Origin: Nocardia testacea NBRC 100365
Lineage (GTDB): Bacteria > Actinomycetota > Actinomycetes > Mycobacteriales > Mycobacteriaceae
DNA: 64,000 nt
Assembly (NCBI RefSeq): GCF_000308775.1
Contig: NZ_BAGJ01000149.1
Coordinates: 32,804 to 96,803, forward strand
Direction of reading: 5' to 3'
The notes under the pieces: generated by a model
The model's input: only the letters and a program-made list of their open reading frames with translations
The model's database searches: none
Told to the model about the DNA's origin: nothing
Shown here: piece by piece, positions 47,068 through 55,810 of the stretch
Numbering within the stretch: position 1 is the first letter of the stretch
Layout: each line of letters begins with the position of its first letter
Position numbers and translations under genes: made by a program

Positions 47068-48646
47068 CCGGTCCGCACCGGGCGCCACCCGCGGCGGCCC
47101 CCGGGTACTGGCGGTGTGGTGCCCGGACTGGCCGGCGGTCGCGGCGGCGGCGAGCGCGGGGTTGCCGCCGGACCAACCGGTGGCGGTACTCCACGCGAAC
47201 CGGGTGGTCACCTGCTCGGCCGCCGCCCGCGAGGCCGGGGTACGCCGCGGTATGCGCAAACGCGAAGCCCAGGGCCGCTGCCCGGAACTCGTGGTGGCGC
47301 ACCAGGACCCGGACCGCGATGCCCGGCTGTTCGAACCGGTCGCCGCGACCGTGGACACTCTCGCCTCCGGCGTGGAAGTGCTGCGCCCCGGTCTGCTGGC
47401 CCTGTCCGCTCGCGGTGTCATCCGCTACTTCGGTTCCGCCGAGGCCGCGACCCGCCGCGTGCTCACCGCGCTGGCCACCGCCGGAGTGGAGGCGCGGGTG
47501 GGTATCGCCGACGAACTACCCACCGCCATCGTCGCCGCCCGGCACGGGACCATCGTGGCCCCGGGGGACGACGCCCGGTTTCTCGCCCCGCTACCGATCA
47601 CGGAGCTGGCGGCCGAACCGGGTCCGGCGGACGCGGAACGGGCCGCGCTCATAGACCTGCTGCACCGGCTCGGCCTGCGCCGGATCGGGGATTTCGCCGG
47701 ACTGACGCCCGCCCAGGTGACCTCCCGGTTCGGCACGGACGCGATCCGCGCCCACCGTGCCGCCCGCGCTCTACCGGAGCGGCCACCGGCGCCGCGCCGG
47801 CCCGCCCCCGATCTGGAGGTCCGGCTCCCCTGCGATCCGCCCATCGACCGGGTCGACCGGGCCGCGTTCGCCGGCCGACTGCTGGCCGTCCGCCTCACCG
47901 CGGCGCTGTCGGCCGCCGCGCTGGCCTGCACCCGGCTCGAGATCCGCGCCGAAACCGAAACCGGAGAGAACCTGTCCCGGGTCTGGCGCTGCGCCGAACC
48001 GCTGACCGCCGACGGCGTGGCCGACCGGGTGCGCTGGCAGCTGGACGGCTGGCTGACCCGTCCCCCGGACGGCCGCCCCACCGGTCCGATCATCGTGCTG
48101 CACCTGGTGCCGGTGGAGGTGGTGCCGGCCGGCGCCCTGCAACTGGGCCTGTGGGGCGATACCGGATCGGGTGACGAACGCGCGCTGCGCGCCCTGGTCC
48201 GCGTCCAGGGCCTGCTCGGTGGGGACGCGGTGCAGGTGGGCGTGCTCAGCGGCGGCCGCGGGCCGGCCGAACGGGTCACCATGGTCGCGTTCGGTGACGA
48301 ACGCGCCCCGCACACCGATCCGGCACCGCCCTGGCCCGGCCGGATCCCCGAACCCGCCCCCGCCGTGATCATGCTCGACCGTCCGCCGGTCACCCTGGAA
48401 TCCGCCGACGGCGCCCCGGTGCGAATCACCGGGCGCGGCGGGTTCAGCGGACCCCCGGCCCGGCTGCGCTGGGGGCGATCCAGTTGGCGGCTCACCGCCT
48501 GGGCAGGCCCCTGGCTCCTGGACGAACTGTGGTGGTCACCCGGATCGGCGCCCAGTGCCCGCGCGCAAGTCGAACTACCCGGCCCGCACAGTCTGCTGCT
48601 GTTCGCCGAGAACGACCGGTGGTATGTGGAAGGGCTCTACGAGTGA
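47057..48646 (+). CDS. imuB: ImuB, catalytically inactive Y-family polymerase-like mutasome hub
   Basis: 529 aa from the TTG at 47057 with AGGAG 7 nt upstream. Opens RVLAVWCPDWPAVAAAASAG, the ImuB version of the Y-family polymerase palm in which the metal-binding aspartates are replaced. This is followed by the little-finger-like middle and the HhH segment LRRIGDFAGLTPAQVTSRFG. ImuB bridges the beta clamp, ImuA' and DnaE2. It lies under the SOS box of the operon. Confidence 0.9.
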   Translation: MPPDRSAPGATRGGPRVLAVWCPDWPAVAAAASAGLPPDQPVAVLHANRVVTCSAAAREAGVRRGMRKREAQGRCPELVVAHQDPDRDARLFEPVAATVDTLASGVEVLRPGLLALSARGVIRYFGSAEAATRRVLTALATAGVEARVGIADELPTAIVAARHGTIVAPGDDARFLAPLPITELAAEPGPADAERAALIDLLHRLGLRRIGDFAGLTPAQVTSRFGTDAIRAHRAARALPERPPAPRRPAPDLEVRLPCDPPIDRVDRAAFAGRLLAVRLTAALSAAALACTRLEIRAETETGENLSRVWRCAEPLTADGVADRVRWQLDGWLTRPPDGRPTGPIIVLHLVPVEVVPAGALQLGLWGDTGSGDERALRALVRVQGLLGGDAVQVGVLSGGRGPAERVTMVAFGDERAPHTDPAPPWPGRIPEPAPAVIMLDRPPVTLESADGAPVRITGRGGFSGPPARLRWGRSSWRLTAWAGPWLLDELWWSPGSAPSARAQVELPGPHSLLLFAENDRWYVEGLYE

Positions 48647-48654
48647 AGCCGAGG

Positions 48655-49185
48655 TCAGTAACCGTCGCAGGCGTCGAACGCGGCGTCCTTGTCCGCGTTG
48701 AACGTATCGATCTGCCCGTTCACCTCTTCGACCGAGGCATTGCGCTCGAGCAGATCGGCCAGTGATCTCAAATTCTCGCGGTAGGTGCGCATCGGGGCGG
48801 AGACATCGTTGGGCACATCGGGGTTCAGGTTCTGATCGATCTTGTTGGCGGTATCGCGCAACGCGGTGATCGCGGCCTGCTTCTTGGGCTCGAGATCGGG
48901 AGCCTTGGCGTCGCTGGCGTCGATATAGGCGTTGAACGCGTCCACCGCGGGATTGTTGTTGTCGCGCAGCGCGTCGCAGACATCGGTGGCGGCGGCCGCC
49001 GCGGCGGCGGCTCGCGACGAGGAGGCCGCGGCCGACGACGATTTGACCTCGGAGGTGTACAGCTGCAACTCGGACTGATTCACCTGGGCGGTACCGGTCA
49101 CGGTGTTCGAGCAGGCAGCGATGAATCCACCCGCGATGAGCGCGGTCACAGCGGTGGCGAGACCGGCTCGTTCGAGTCGTCGCAT
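48655..49185 (-). CDS. Putative lipoprotein
   Basis: 176 aa. Signal peptide with lipobox ALIAGGFIAAC (Cys at about 25), an Ser/Ala-rich linker (SSSAAASSSRAAAAAAAA) and a helical C-terminal domain with cysteines in TDVCDALRD and the terminal DACDGY. ATG at 49185 with GGAG upstream. The product would be tethered to the outer face of the membrane. No family recognised. It converges with imuB, 8 nt apart. Confidence 0.8.
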   Translation of the reverse strand: MRRLERAGLATAVTALIAGGFIAACSNTVTGTAQVNQSELQLYTSEVKSSSAAASSSRAAAAAAAATDVCDALRDNNNPAVDAFNAYIDASDAKAPDLEPKKQAAITALRDTANKIDQNLNPDVPNDVSAPMRTYRENLRSLADLLERNASVEEVNGQIDTFNADKDAAFDACDGY

Positions 49186-49342
49186 AGGTGTTGAACTCCC
49201 CTCGGATGCCCACGACCCCGTATTTTCGCCCCGGCGCGCCGGACATCTGAGCCGCCGGTGCTGTCAACCGTACTGCGTCGGGTCGTTTTTCGACCGCCCA
49301 GCCTCGTCATCGGTGATGAACCGATACCCGGGCGACCCCACA

Positions 49343-49966
49343 CTACCCGGTGGCTATGTCGATGACCAGGCGATTCGGTATGGTGGCCGCGGATACGGTG
49401 AAGCCCGGCTCATCGCCGGCGACGCCGATGAACGATTGGGTGACCCCCTCGAAAACCGTGGTCCGGTACACCCCGGCGATCCCGGGAACCGCGGGATCGG
49501 TGGCCGGGTCGGGACCGGAGTAGGGCACCACCCCGCTGTCGAACGGATAGGCCGACCCGGTGATCCGCACCTCGAGCACCGATTCGCCCGCCACCTCCAG
49601 TTCCCGGCCGCTGCCGTCCTGGATCGCCCGCCCGGTGTACCACACACTCCAGCCGGGAGTGCCTTCCCCGCCGAGGTCGTACTCCACGCGATCGAACCCC
49701 GCATGCCTGCTCAGCCGGATATCGGTCACCGTCAGCGCGGCGCCCGGGGAGGCCTCGGCCTGTTTGGGCACCGTATCGTCGGGCGCGGGCACCGCCTCAC
49801 CCGGTATCGGCGCGGGTGGCGCCGGCAGACCCGGGGTGTCCACCTCCGAACTCGGCACCGCCGGCACCAGCTCCGGAGAGCTAACCGGTGGTGTGGAGCC
49901 GGAGTGGGCACATCCCGCGAGAAAACCCAGCATTGCCACCACTACCAGAACCCGCCCGGTACGCAT
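49343..49966 (-). CDS. AMIN-like-domain lipoprotein
   Basis: 207 aa from the ATG at 49966. Lipobox LGFLAGCAH (Cys about 19), a Pro/Ser/Val-rich linker to about 75, then an AMIN-like beta-sandwich domain (LTVTDIRLSRHAGFDRVEYD, ESVLEVRITGSAYPFDSG, FTVSAATIPNRLVIDI). Such domains are found in cell-envelope proteins and may bind polysaccharide or protein partners; inference. Confidence 0.85.
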   Translation of the reverse strand: MRTGRVLVVVAMLGFLAGCAHSGSTPPVSSPELVPAVPSSEVDTPGLPAPPAPIPGEAVPAPDDTVPKQAEASPGAALTVTDIRLSRHAGFDRVEYDLGGEGTPGWSVWYTGRAIQDGSGRELEVAGESVLEVRITGSAYPFDSGVVPYSGPDPATDPAVPGIAGVYRTTVFEGVTQSFIGVAGDEPGFTVSAATIPNRLVIDIATG

Positions 49967-50135
49967 GCGGCCGATGCTAACCGGAGTAGCCGCTGTCCTG
50001 CGGGAATACGCTCTTTCCCGGTGTGCCATGGACAGCCGGTGCCACCGCCGGGCCACGGGGGTGCCGACGGGGAGCGCACCGGCCATCCGACGGGGCGGCC
50101 GGCGGGCCGCGGCAACGATCTAGCACACTTGATCC

Positions 50136-51293
50136 GTGCGAGACGTGGAGGACCTACTGGAACGGTTGCGTCGCTATCCGGATGTGGAGGCCGCCAACCT
50201 GTACGCCGTCGATGCCGCCGACCGCCTGATTCTCGACGAGGCAGCGGAAGCACTCGCCGAAGCCGCGGCCGCCCGGGAAACGGTCGCGGTGATCGGGGAC
50301 GGTTACGGCGCCCTCACCCTCGGTGCCGCCGCCGCTCACGACCTGCACGGTATCCGGGTCCATCAGGATCTGCTCACCGGCGAACTCGCCCTGGCCGCCA
50401 ACGCCCGGACCCTCGGTCTCGCCGACCGCTACACCTCTCATCCGCTGGACGAGACCCTGCTGCGCGAGGCGACCGTCGTCCTGCTGCGACTGCCGCGCGT
50501 CCTGGCCGGCCTGGCCGAAATCGCCGAGGCCGTCGCCCGCCACGCCCACCCCGCGGTCCGCGTCTTCGCCGGCGGCCGCGACAAATACCTGACCAAGGCC
50601 ATGAACGAGGTACTGGCCGAATCGTTTTCCGAGGTGCGGGCCAGCCGTGGCCGGCAGAAGTCCCGCACTCTGCTGGTCCGCGGCCCGAAACCGATGGGCC
50701 CGCCGCGTTTCCCGGTGCACGAGCACATCGGCGAGATCGGTATCGAAGTCGTCGCGCACGGCGCCGCGTTCTCCGGCACCCGCCTCGATATCGGCACCCG
50801 GTTCCTGCTCGAACATCTACGCGCGATGAAACCCGACGCCCGCGACGCCGTCGACCTCGGCTGCGGTACCGGGATACTGGCGGTGGCACTGGCCAGGTCC
50901 CGGCCCGGGCTCGCGGTGGTCGGCACCGACCAGTCCGCCGCCGCCGTGGCCTCGGCCACCGCCACCGCCGCCGCCAACCAGGTCACCGACCAGGTCCGGG
51001 TGGTCCGCGACGACGCCATGTCCGGCGCCCCCGACAACAGCGCCGACCTCGTGGTGTGCAATCCGCCGTTCCATGTCGGCGCCGCCGTGCACACCGGATC
51101 GGCCATCAAGATGTTCACCCAGACCGGCCGGGTGCTACGCCCCGGCGGCGAACTGTGGACGGTCTACAACAACCACCTCAACCATCGCACCGTGGTCGAA
51201 CGCATGGTGGGACGCACCGAAGTGATGGGCCGCAACCGGAAATTCACCGTCACCCGCTCGGTACGGGGTCTGCACGATCCCACCCGCCCCTGA
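50136..51293 (+). CDS. rRNA guanine-N2 methyltransferase-like protein (RlmG/RsmC type)
   Basis: 385 aa with two tandem Rossmann methyltransferase-like halves. The N-terminal half (about 1-195) is degenerate; the C-terminal half has the SAM-binding motif AVDLGCGTGILAVALA (about 240-255) and the catalytic NPPF motif in LVVCNPPFHVGAAVHTG (about 306-312). This double-domain layout is characteristic of RlmG and RsmC, which methylate 23S G1835 or 16S G1207; which site is used here is not decidable. GTG start at 50136. Confidence 0.9.
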   Translation: MRDVEDLLERLRRYPDVEAANLYAVDAADRLILDEAAEALAEAAAARETVAVIGDGYGALTLGAAAAHDLHGIRVHQDLLTGELALAANARTLGLADRYTSHPLDETLLREATVVLLRLPRVLAGLAEIAEAVARHAHPAVRVFAGGRDKYLTKAMNEVLAESFSEVRASRGRQKSRTLLVRGPKPMGPPRFPVHEHIGEIGIEVVAHGAAFSGTRLDIGTRFLLEHLRAMKPDARDAVDLGCGTGILAVALARSRPGLAVVGTDQSAAAVASATATAAANQVTDQVRVVRDDAMSGAPDNSADLVVCNPPFHVGAAVHTGSAIKMFTQTGRVLRPGGELWTVYNNHLNHRTVVERMVGRTEVMGRNRKFTVTRSVRGLHDPTRP

Positions 51294-51299
51294 CACCGC

Positions 51300-51956
51300 T
51301 CAGTCGATACGCCGCCGATGTGCCCAGCGGGTGAGCGCATTGCGGTTGGACTGCTGCGTTTTACGCAGCACGTTCGATGCGTGGGTCTCCACCGTCTTCA
51401 CCGAGATGAACAATTTCTCGGCGATCTCCCGATAGGTGTAACCGCGCGCCAGCAGACGCAACACCTCCAGCTCACGCGGGGTCAGCGAATCCAGCTCCGG
51501 ATCCAGCGGCGGCTCGGGCACCGGCGACCTGCCGGTGAACGAATCCAGGACGAAACCGGCCAGCCGTGGACTGAACACCGCGTCCCCGCCGGCCACCCGG
51601 CGGATCCCGGCGGCCAGTTCGACACCGGAGATCGTCTTGGTCACATAACCCCGGGCACCGGCGCGGATCACCGCGATCACATCCTCGGCGGCATCGGACA
51701 CACTCAACGCCAGACACACCGGACCGCTGTCGATACCGTGCAACACCGCCACCCCGCCCCCATCGGGCATATGCACATCCAGCAGCACCACATCGGGTTT
51801 CGCGCTGTTGATCCCCGCCACGGCCTCGGCCACCCCACCGGCTTCGCCGACCACCTCCATATCCGTCTCCCGGCTCAACTCGGCACGCACTCCGGAACGG
51901 AAAACGGCGTGGTCATCAACCAGAAAAACCCGCACGCCCACCCTCTCTGTGTTCAT
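51300..51956 (-). CDS. LuxR-family response regulator
   Basis: 218 aa from the ATG at 51956. Receiver domain (about 7-125) with acidic VFLVDDHAVF, phosphoacceptor Asp in PDVVLLDVHMPDGGG, and the conserved Lys in GYVTKTISG; LuxR-type HTH at the C-terminus (SLTPRELEVLRLLARGYTYR, then EIAEKLFISVKTVETHASNV). Partner of the PspC-type kinase 350 bp upstream on the same strand. That gap contains a palindromic repeat element. Confidence 0.93.
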   Translation of the reverse strand: MNTERVGVRVFLVDDHAVFRSGVRAELSRETDMEVVGEAGGVAEAVAGINSAKPDVVLLDVHMPDGGGVAVLHGIDSGPVCLALSVSDAAEDVIAVIRAGARGYVTKTISGVELAAGIRRVAGGDAVFSPRLAGFVLDSFTGRSPVPEPPLDPELDSLTPRELEVLRLLARGYTYREIAEKLFISVKTVETHASNVLRKTQQSNRNALTRWAHRRRID

Positions 51957-51960
51957 TTGC

Positions 51961-52085
51961 GGCGCCTTCGGCGCCGCGGGGTCGCGGCCCCCTCGGTCCC
52001 GCCGTTCAGCGCCCGAGACTCGCGCTCCGCGCATGCGCTTCGGACGCTGAACGGCGGGACGGGCCTCGACCCTTCGAGGGCCTCG
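51961..52085. repeat. Imperfect palindromic element, copy 1
   Basis: Outer pair GGGTCGCGGCCCC / GGGCCTCGACCC and a perfect inner 16-bp pair (GTCCCGCCGTTCAGCG with CGCTGAACGGCGGGAC, 51996-52011 and 52045-52060), preceded by GGCGCCTTCGGCGCC. The same plan recurs at 59015-59134 and, decayed, at 58807-58910. It starts 5 nt before the response-regulator start codon. The rest of 52086-52308 shows no gene. Confidence 0.75.
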
Positions 52086-52308
52086 CTGGACTCGGCGCCG
52101 GGTGAGGCGGCCGGGTAGGACGGGGCACCACCACTGATCATTGTGCGGTACATGTTTTCAGGTGGGTGGTGAGGAAGGGATTCGGGGGCTGTCGGCCCGG
52201 CTCGCGGCGTTGGCGAGTGCCTGCGCCCGCATAGGCCGGGGCGGCGGATGCGGCCGGCCGAGTGGTTCCAGCAGGACGGGCAGGTCGGCGCGCCCGTCAC
52301 CGCAGAGT

Positions 52309-53775
52309 TCATCGACGGTGACCGTTCGGGCGCGCCGGGTCTGCGGCGGCCCGGTGCGGTCGGGTGAGGCCGGCGGTCACGACCTCGGTGGAGTCCACCC
52401 GGGACAGATCCTGCGGTTCGGGGGTGGGTGTGCCGGCCCGGCGGAAGGCTTCCGCGGGGCCGGCCTCCACGCTTTCGTCCCGGACCTCGTTCACTTGCTC
52501 TTCCACTTCCGAGGACCCCGAATCGGTTCGCGGCATGATGATGCGCACCTCGGTGCCCCGGCCGGGCGCCGAGACGATCTCCACGCTGCCCCCACGGCGC
52601 TCCACCCGGGCGCGGATCGAACGGGCCAGGCCGTGCCGGTCCTCGGGAATCGAATCGGGGTCGAACCCGGTCCCGCGGTCGCGGACGAACACGCTGACCT
52701 GATGCGGTTCGGCCTCGGCGAACAGGTCGATATCGGCGACCCCGGCATGTTTGGCGGCATTCACCAAGGCTTCACGGGTGGCGCCCAGCACCGCGGTGAA
52801 ATGCTCCTTCGGCAGGCCCGAACCGCTCTCCGTACCGTCCATCGCCACATCGCCCACCGTCACCGGCGTGACCTTCACCCCGTGCTGATCCTCCACTTCA
52901 CCGGCGATGGTGCGCAGCGCGGCGGCGAGACTGGATTCGGCCGGACCGGAATCGGCGAACAACCAGCGGCGCAGCTCCCGTTCCTGACTGCGCGCCAGCC
53001 GCAGCACCTCATGGGGGTCACCGGCCTGCCGCTGGATGAGGGCCAGCGTCTGCAGTACCGAATCGTGCAGATGCGAGGCGATCTCCTCGCGTTCCTCGTT
53101 ACGGATGCGTGCGGCGCGCTCGGCATTCAGCGAATGCATGAGCCGCAGGCCCAGCGGAACGGTCAGCAGGCCCACCCCGATCAGGGTCGCGGCCACCGCC
53201 AGCAGCGCCGAGCCCAGCGAACCCCAATCCAGCTGGGACAGCACCACCACCGCCAGCCCGGTGACCACCAGCGTCACGCCCGCGATGATGCGCGACCAGG
53301 TGACCACCGACGGTTTCGCCGGTATGCCGACCAGCGACCGTGGACCGTCGGCGTCGTATTCGCGCCACACCAGCGCCGCACCCACCGCGATCACCACGAT
53401 CGGCGCGATCACCCGGGCCGCCGCGCCACTGAACGCCCACGACACCGCCACCGACAAACCCAGTCCGAGCAGCGCCAGCCCGATCGCCTGCCGGCGCTCG
53501 GTACCCGACGGGCGGCCCGAATCGGTGCCGTCGGGAGTGAAGATCCACAGCAGGCCGTAGGCGACTATCCCGGCCCCGGCCAGCGCGGACAGTAGGACGA
53601 AGGCCATTCGTACCCTGAGTACGTCGACACCCAGGTGGTCGGCGACACCGCCAGCCACCCCGCCGACGATCCGGCCGCCGGAACGGCGTACCAGACGCGG
53701 GGTATCGGCACCGGGAACCGCCCCGGACCCGGCAGCGGCCCCCCGCGTGTAGAAGGCAGGTCCGAACGGGCACAT
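52309..53775 (-). CDS. PspC-domain sensor histidine kinase
   Basis: 488 aa from the ATG at 53775 (an upstream in-frame start is possible). N-terminal PspC domain (LVRRSGGRIVGGVAGGVADH, about 28-90), five or so transmembrane helices (about 95-220), a HisKA_3 dimerisation helix with phosphoacceptor His in EEREEIASHLHDSVLQTLAL, and an HATPase with EALVNAAKHAGVADIDLFAE (N-box), DRGTGFD and a HGLARSIRARVERRGG G-box. The C-terminal ~75 residues are disordered. PspC-type kinases with LuxR regulators respond to envelope stress in other actinomycetes. Confidence 0.92.
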   Translation of the reverse strand: MCPFGPAFYTRGAAAGSGAVPGADTPRLVRRSGGRIVGGVAGGVADHLGVDVLRVRMAFVLLSALAGAGIVAYGLLWIFTPDGTDSGRPSGTERRQAIGLALLGLGLSVAVSWAFSGAAARVIAPIVVIAVGAALVWREYDADGPRSLVGIPAKPSVVTWSRIIAGVTLVVTGLAVVVLSQLDWGSLGSALLAVAATLIGVGLLTVPLGLRLMHSLNAERAARIRNEEREEIASHLHDSVLQTLALIQRQAGDPHEVLRLARSQERELRRWLFADSGPAESSLAAALRTIAGEVEDQHGVKVTPVTVGDVAMDGTESGSGLPKEHFTAVLGATREALVNAAKHAGVADIDLFAEAEPHQVSVFVRDRGTGFDPDSIPEDRHGLARSIRARVERRGGSVEIVSAPGRGTEVRIIMPRTDSGSSEVEEQVNEVRDESVEAGPAEAFRRAGTPTPEPQDLSRVDSTEVVTAGLTRPHRAAADPARPNGHRR

Positions 53776-53935
53776 ACCCTCGATACTGGCACGGGAACCG
53801 CATCGGCAGCCATGGGGAAACACCCTGAGATCGGTCTCGGGTTCTCGCTGTCGACGGTGCTCAGGAGGTTTTCCGGTCCAACTTCAGGGTTCCCCCGGAT
53901 GTGCGCGCGGACGCCCCGAGCGGACCATGGGGTCC

Positions 53936-55516
53936 ATGACGAGAACGAGCTTCGGCGATCAGCTGCAGCACATGTGGCAGACCCGGCCGGTTCGGCTGCC
54001 CCGGCGGGGCCCGATCGCCGGAGTCGCGGCGGGTTTCGGCCATCGCTACGGTATCGATCCGGTGCTGGTCCGGGTGGCGTTCGTGGTGTCCACCATTTTC
54101 GGGGGCGCCGGAATCGTGCTCTACCTGGCCGGATGGCTGCTGTTCCCGGAACCCGGGAGTCGCGGTTCCATGGCGGAGTCGCTCACCCGCAAGGACCAGG
54201 ATTCATCGAATCAGACCAAGACCATCGTGCTGATCGTGGCGCTGGCGATCGCGGTGAGCACGATGGGTCCGGTGGGAATCGGGCTCGGCGGCTCCGGGGT
54301 CATCTCGCTGGCGCTGATGCTCGCCGGCTGGTGGATGCTGCATATGCGCTCCCCCGAGCCCCCACCGCTGCCACCCGGCATCGCCGAGCCGGAGCCGCTG
54401 GGCAACCCCGGTACGACCGGGTATCCCGGCGCCATGTTCCCGCAGGGCGGGGTCGACCCCTACGCTCCCCCGGCGGATGTCTACACGCCGTACACGAGGC
54501 TGCCGGATCGCTACGTTCCCGACCCCCCGGCCGACGTCGCGCCGCCCCCGGCGAACCCACGCGGCACTGCCGGAAGCTCCCCGGAATCGACGCCTCCGCT
54601 GCTCACCAAGAGAGGTGACACGGTCGCCGGTCCCGCACAGGCCGTGGGAACCGAGAAAAGCGGTCCGGCCGGCGACTCCGCGACCACCGCGTCCGGCGAC
54701 CCGGCCCGGAGCGAGAACGCGGCCGCCGGCCCCGCGGCTTCCACCGGACCGGCCGGGAACCCGCCCACCGCGGGCACGGGTACCTTCCGGACCACCCGCC
54801 CCACGATCGATATGAACAAATCCGGCACCCCGGAGTTCGAACACCGCACTCCGCCCTCCTGGGACCCGTTGGGTGTCGCGCCGCTGGCCTGGGACCTACC
54901 CGAACCCGGACCGGCCCGCACGCTGGTCGCTCCGGCCGTGGAGCCGCGGCCGCGTTCCCGTTTCACCCCGGTCGTCCTCGGCCTCGCGGTCCTGGCGGCG
55001 GCCGCCGCGGGGGCCACCGCCGTGGCGGGGAGCGAATGGATGACTCCGGGACGGATCGGCGCGATCGCCCTGGCGGTGATCGGGCTGGGCCTCGTGGTCG
55101 GTTCGTTCCGGCGCCGCGGCCACGGGCTGCTGCTGGTCACGGCTCCGCTGGCGGCCTTCGTCCTGCTCGCCGCGGTGATCGGACCGGTGGACCTGCAGAA
55201 CTCGACCATGGGCGACCGCACCTGGGCACCCGCCTCGGCCACCGACATCCGGCCGGAATACGAGGTCACCATGGGTTCGGGCACGCTCGACCTCCGCGGT
55301 ATCGACCTCACCGCGAACCGGACCGTCGATATCCACGTACAGATGGGTCAGGCGACGGTCCTGCTTCCCGAGGACATGAACGTACGCACCGAATGCACCG
55401 TCCGGATGGGCGAGGCGAATTGCCCCGACGGGCTGACCGGCCCCGGCGGGGACGCCCCGGTGCTGAACTTGAACGTGCACGTACGGATGGGCGATGCGGA
55501 GGTGCGCCGTGGCTGA
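53936..55516 (+). CDS. PspC-domain membrane protein with C-terminal DUF2154-like domain
   Basis: 526 aa if started at the ATG at 53936 (three residues longer from 53927). PspC domain (RGPIAGVAAGFGHRYGIDPV to GIVLYLAGWLLFPEP), a pair of transmembrane helices, a ~200-residue Pro/Ser/Thr-rich linker, two further transmembrane helices (FTPVVLGLAVLAAAAAGATA and LLLVTAPLAAFVLLAAVIG in parts), and a beta-rich C-terminal domain (YEVTMGSGTLDLRGIDL, VRMGEANCPDG, NVHVRMGDAEV). Divergent from the kinase gene with 160 bp between, suggesting shared control. Confidence 0.85.
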   Translation: MTRTSFGDQLQHMWQTRPVRLPRRGPIAGVAAGFGHRYGIDPVLVRVAFVVSTIFGGAGIVLYLAGWLLFPEPGSRGSMAESLTRKDQDSSNQTKTIVLIVALAIAVSTMGPVGIGLGGSGVISLALMLAGWWMLHMRSPEPPPLPPGIAEPEPLGNPGTTGYPGAMFPQGGVDPYAPPADVYTPYTRLPDRYVPDPPADVAPPPANPRGTAGSSPESTPPLLTKRGDTVAGPAQAVGTEKSGPAGDSATTASGDPARSENAAAGPAASTGPAGNPPTAGTGTFRTTRPTIDMNKSGTPEFEHRTPPSWDPLGVAPLAWDLPEPGPARTLVAPAVEPRPRSRFTPVVLGLAVLAAAAAGATAVAGSEWMTPGRIGAIALAVIGLGLVVGSFRRRGHGLLLVTAPLAAFVLLAAVIGPVDLQNSTMGDRTWAPASATDIRPEYEVTMGSGTLDLRGIDLTANRTVDIHVQMGQATVLLPEDMNVRTECTVRMGEANCPDGLTGPGGDAPVLNLNVHVRMGDAEVRRG

Positions 55517-55754
55517 ACAGCAGACCGGTGATCGAACCGATCGACGCGCGGCCTGGGGGCGCGCCCGGCGCGGCGGTTTCTCCCCCGGACTGTTCTTCGT
55601 GGGCCTGCTGGCGCTCGCCCTGAGCGCTTGGGCCCTGGCCGGCCCCACCGGCTGGGGACTCACCACGATCGTCCCGATCGGCTGGATCGTCGTCGCCGTG
55701 GCGATGGTGGTCGGCCTCATCCTGGTCGTATCGCCGAGGAAACGCCGCCGCTGA
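55509..55754 (+). CDS. Small two-helix membrane protein
   Basis: 81 aa from the GTG at 55509, overlapping the preceding stop by 8 nt. Two transmembrane helices (PGLFFVGLLALALSAWALAG and IVPIGWIVVAVAMVVGLILV) and basic ends (WGRARRGG, SPRKRRR). Probably a subunit partner of the PspC protein. No family recognised. Confidence 0.75.
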   Translation: MAEQQTGDRTDRRAAWGRARRGGFSPGLFFVGLLALALSAWALAGPTGWGLTTIVPIGWIVVAVAMVVGLILVVSPRKRRR

Positions 55755-55773
55755 GGGGATCCACTACGAATGG

Positions 55774-55805
55774 AACCGGCCGGACCTGGACAGGTCCGGC
55801 CGGTT
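55774..55805. terminator. Bidirectional terminator between the PspC operon and guaA
   Basis: AACCGGCCGGACCTG and CAGGTCCGGCCGGTT, 15-bp perfect inverted repeat, between convergent genes. Confidence 0.8.
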
Positions 55806-55810
55806 CGTCG

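Noticed and set aside
49103..51334. 743-aa plus-strand ORF across the lipoprotein and methyltransferase genes
   Set aside because: Basic low-complexity translation crossing two real genes; not coding.
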